A stretch of DNA of 7,557 nucleotides, from the NCBI GenBank assembly GCA_014380255.1, contig JACMKG010000215.1, positions 1-7,557 of the forward strand, in the 5' to 3' direction. The DNA is from Prolixibacteraceae bacterium. Lineage in GTDB: Bacteria > Bacteroidota > Bacteroidia > Bacteroidales > Prolixibacteraceae. Position 1 is the first letter of the stretch. Every line of letters starts with the position of its first letter. The notes under the pieces were generated by a model. That model did no database searches. It saw only the letters and a list, made by a program, of their open reading frames with translations, and was not told the origin of the DNA. Positions 5,683 to 7,557 of the stretch are shown piece by piece. Made by a program: the position numbers and the translations under genes.

Positions 5683-5777
5683 CTGGTCGCTAGCCGCTGG
5701 CAAAAAATGCTTCGATCGGCAGTAAGGCTAAGGTATAGTAAACTGTTTTGCCAGAAGCCAGTTGCCAGAAGCCAGCA
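5683..5777 (-). repeat. Hairpin element, copy 2 (inverted relative to copy 1)
   Basis: In plus-strand coordinates, 5683-5703 is three CTGGNNN/CTNGCNN heptads and 5750-5777 is four perfect GCCAGNN heptads; 12-nt GCCAGAAGCCAG recurs at 5750 and 5764. CTGGCAAAA (5697-5705) and TTTTGCCAG (5746-5754) are a perfect 9-nt inverted repeat around a 40-nt loop. Read on the minus strand, the loop and core align without gaps to copy 1 (25 of 36 positions ending at GATCGAAG), and 5697-5724 matches the reverse complement of the tandem unit at 1138-1165 at 25 of 28. It lies between the MATE stop and the gshF start, so it sits in the gshF leader or acts as a terminator after MATE. Confidence 0.7.
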
Positions 5778-5816
5778 ACATGAGATATTTAAGAAAACAA
5801 ACCGCATAATACAGAT

Positions 5817-7557
5817 ATGGAACGTGATTTATTTCAATCGACAAAAGAATCCCTGAAAGGGAATGTCTGGCTTGATGCCTTGTTTGGTATCGAGCGGGAG
5901 AACATACGGGTAGATAAACGAGGAAAGCTGGCCCTGACGACTCATCCTGAAGTGTTTGGCAATAAGGCAAAGCACCCTTACATCACCACCGACTTTTCTG
6001 AAAGCCAGGTTGAAATGATTACTCCTCCATTGCCCAGCATTGGCCAGGCGCTTGGATTCCTTGAGACCCTGCACGACATCGTTAGCCTGGAGCTGAAGGA
6101 TGAATACCTGTGGCCCCAGAGCATTCCACCCATTCTGCCCGATGAAGATCAGATTCCTGTAGCCCGGTATGAGGGAGACCACAAAGCAGCCGAGCACTAC
6201 CGCGAGTTCCTGGCACAAAAGTATGGTGCTAAAAATCTCCTGTTCTCGGGTATCCATTTCAATCTTTCATTCAGCGATAAATTGCTGGAGATGCTCTACC
6301 GAAAGTCCAAATCTGCTTTGACATTTGAAGAATTCAAGGATGAAGCTTACTTGAAAACCATGCGGCAGGTCTTGCGCCTTCGCTGGCTTTATATCCTGCT
6401 TTTCGGTAACAGCCCGGTGGTCGATTCATCCATGAAGCTGCAATGCAAGCTATCGCCCTATACCATCGACAGCAACATCATCGGACTTTCGATCCGTAAC
6501 AGCTGCTTTGGCTACCAGAATCTCGATGAACTGTATCCGGATTACCAATCGGTCATGGGATTCAAAAACAGCGTTGATCAGATGATCAGCGAAGGAAAGC
6601 TGGTGGCTCACAAGGAACTTTACTCACCCGTGCGTCCAAAGTTTACCAATGGCCCTGATCATATTTCGTATATTGAACTTCGCTTTATTGATATCAATCC
6701 ACTGACAAGGGCCGGCATTACCAAAGAGGCGCTTCATTTCCTCCATGCCATGGCCTTGTATGGTCTGCTGAGTGATGAACCGGATGATTTTGACGTCAAA
6801 GCGCAGGCTCTGGCCAATAAATACCATGGTTGTGTCGCCTTGTATGCCCTGAATTCAACGCCTCCTCTAATGGACGAAAACGGCGTTGAAATCAATGTAT
6901 GGGCTGAAGCAACTACCCACATCCATGAAATGACCGCTTTGTTTGAGCAGCTGGGTATTCAGGATGAGCAATACCTGCAGACACTCTCACAGGCAAAGAT
7001 TTTGGTGGATGACCCCAAACAGCGGGAAGTGTTCGAGGTACTGACCGAAGTGCTTAAAGAGGGATACATTCCGTACCACATGAAAAATGCTCATTATTAC
7101 CTGGAACAAAGCCGCCAGAAGAATTATAACTTCATTGGTTTTGAAGATATGGAGCTTTCTACCCAGATCTTACTGCGTGAAGCTGTCAGAAGAGGGGTGA
7201 ACATGGAGATACTCGACAGGAAAGAGAATTTTATCCGCCTTCAGAAAGAAGGAAATACCCAATACGTCAAGCAGGCCACCAAGACTTCGCTCGATAATTA
7301 TGCCAGTATCCTGGCCATGGAAAACAAGCTGGTTACCAAGCGTATTCTTGCCGAGAATGGCTTACGTGTACCCAAAGGAAATGAATATACCGATACTGAA
7401 ACAGCCAAAGCTGACTTTGACCTGCTGCAGGGCAAGCCGGTGGTCATCAAACCCAATCAGACCAATTTCGGTATCGGGATCACCATCCTGAAGGAAAACC
7501 GGAATGAACTGGCTTTCCGCAGAGCGGTAGACATAGCTTTTGAATACGATACCACGA
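5817..7557 (+). CDS. gshF: Bifunctional glutamate-cysteine ligase / glutathione synthetase, 3' end outside window
   Basis: Two-domain enzyme making glutathione from Glu, Cys and Gly with two ATP, in the cytoplasm. The frame runs open from the ATG at 5817 to the right edge (580 complete codons), without a stop. The N-terminal ligase part has FGIERENIR (E26, E28) at its start, TTDFSESQVEMITPP, FSGIHFNLSFSD and YIELRFIDINPLTRAGI, as in the GshF type of glutamate-cysteine ligase. After about residue 480 comes the linker VKQATKTSLDNYAS and then an ATP-grasp domain with VVIKPNQTNFGIGI (542-555), the nucleotide-binding loop of the synthetase half. Family members are about 750 residues, so roughly 170 are missing. 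The ATG at 5817 gives the expected short N terminus before the first motif; no Shine-Dalgarno or clear promoter precedes it. The upstream gap contains hairpin element copy 2, so read-through from the MATE gene is possible but unproven. Confidence 0.93.
   Translation, partial: MERDLFQSTKESLKGNVWLDALFGIERENIRVDKRGKLALTTHPEVFGNKAKHPYITTDFSESQVEMITPPLPSIGQALGFLETLHDIVSLELKDEYLWPQSIPPILPDEDQIPVARYEGDHKAAEHYREFLAQKYGAKNLLFSGIHFNLSFSDKLLEMLYRKSKSALTFEEFKDEAYLKTMRQVLRLRWLYILLFGNSPVVDSSMKLQCKLSPYTIDSNIIGLSIRNSCFGYQNLDELYPDYQSVMGFKNSVDQMISEGKLVAHKELYSPVRPKFTNGPDHISYIELRFIDINPLTRAGITKEALHFLHAMALYGLLSDEPDDFDVKAQALANKYHGCVALYALNSTPPLMDENGVEINVWAEATTHIHEMTALFEQLGIQDEQYLQTLSQAKILVDDPKQREVFEVLTEVLKEGYIPYHMKNAHYYLEQSRQKNYNFIGFEDMELSTQILLREAVRRGVNMEILDRKENFIRLQKEGNTQYVKQATKTSLDNYASILAMENKLVTKRILAENGLRVPKGNEYTDTETAKADFDLLQGKPVVIKPNQTNFGIGITILKENRNELAFRRAVDIAFEYDTT

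Noticed and set aside
5668..5856. 62-codon plus-strand ORF between MATE and gshF
   Set aside because: It is made mostly of repeat element copy 2 and runs into gshF in another frame.
5829..6257. 142-codon minus-strand ORF
   Set aside because: Antisense to the conserved N-terminal ligase part of gshF.

Overview
The window looks like chromosomal DNA from a member of the Bacteroidota, probably Bacteroidales/Marinilabiliales-like. This is an inference from four things: the protein sequences (a DUF5063-type protein, a Bacteroidota-style RecQ with a long insert, a GshF-type fusion); Bacteroidota promoter -7 boxes of the form TAnnTTTG (TACTTTTG before the DUF5063 gene, TAAATTTG on the minus strand); A/T-rich leaders mostly without Shine-Dalgarno sequences; and a lipoprotein signal followed by a Lys/Asp/Glu-rich stretch. 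I recognised no tRNA, rRNA, transposase, phage gene or CRISPR array.

Layout. 1-977: 3' part of a RecQ-family DNA helicase gene, cut by the left edge. 978-1273: intergenic, filled by a hairpin-forming element with 7-nt-repeat arms and by 77/78-nt tandem partial copies of it, ending in a promoter. 1274-3668: a tight three-gene operon made of a DUF5063-family protein, a DEDDy 3'-5' exonuclease (5 nt gap) and an RlmI-type 23S rRNA cytosine methyltransferase (stop and start overlap as TAATG). 3669-4271: a 603-nt intergenic stretch with a perfect 16-nt palindrome, a 108-nt inverted array of 11-nt repeats, and on the minus strand a short or decayed lipoprotein gene with its own promoter box. 4272-5633: MATE-family multidrug/cation antiporter. 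5634-5816: intergenic, with a second, oppositely oriented copy of the hairpin element. 5817-7557: 5' three quarters of a bifunctional glutamate-cysteine ligase/glutathione synthetase (gshF/gshAB), open through the right edge.

Functionally the genes are mostly housekeeping: DNA repair (RecQ), RNA or DNA end processing and rRNA modification (exonuclease plus RlmI), efflux (MATE) and thiol biosynthesis (GshF). I see no new multi-gene system. The least explained content is between the genes: two unrelated kinds of element share one design, short tandem units on one arm and the same units inverted on the other arm around a loop. One uses a 7-nt unit (consensus GCCAGNN) and occurs twice in opposite orientations. 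The other uses an 11-nt unit (consensus AACTCTATATT) and occurs once. They resemble a dispersed hairpin/REP-like family and are the main follow-up target.
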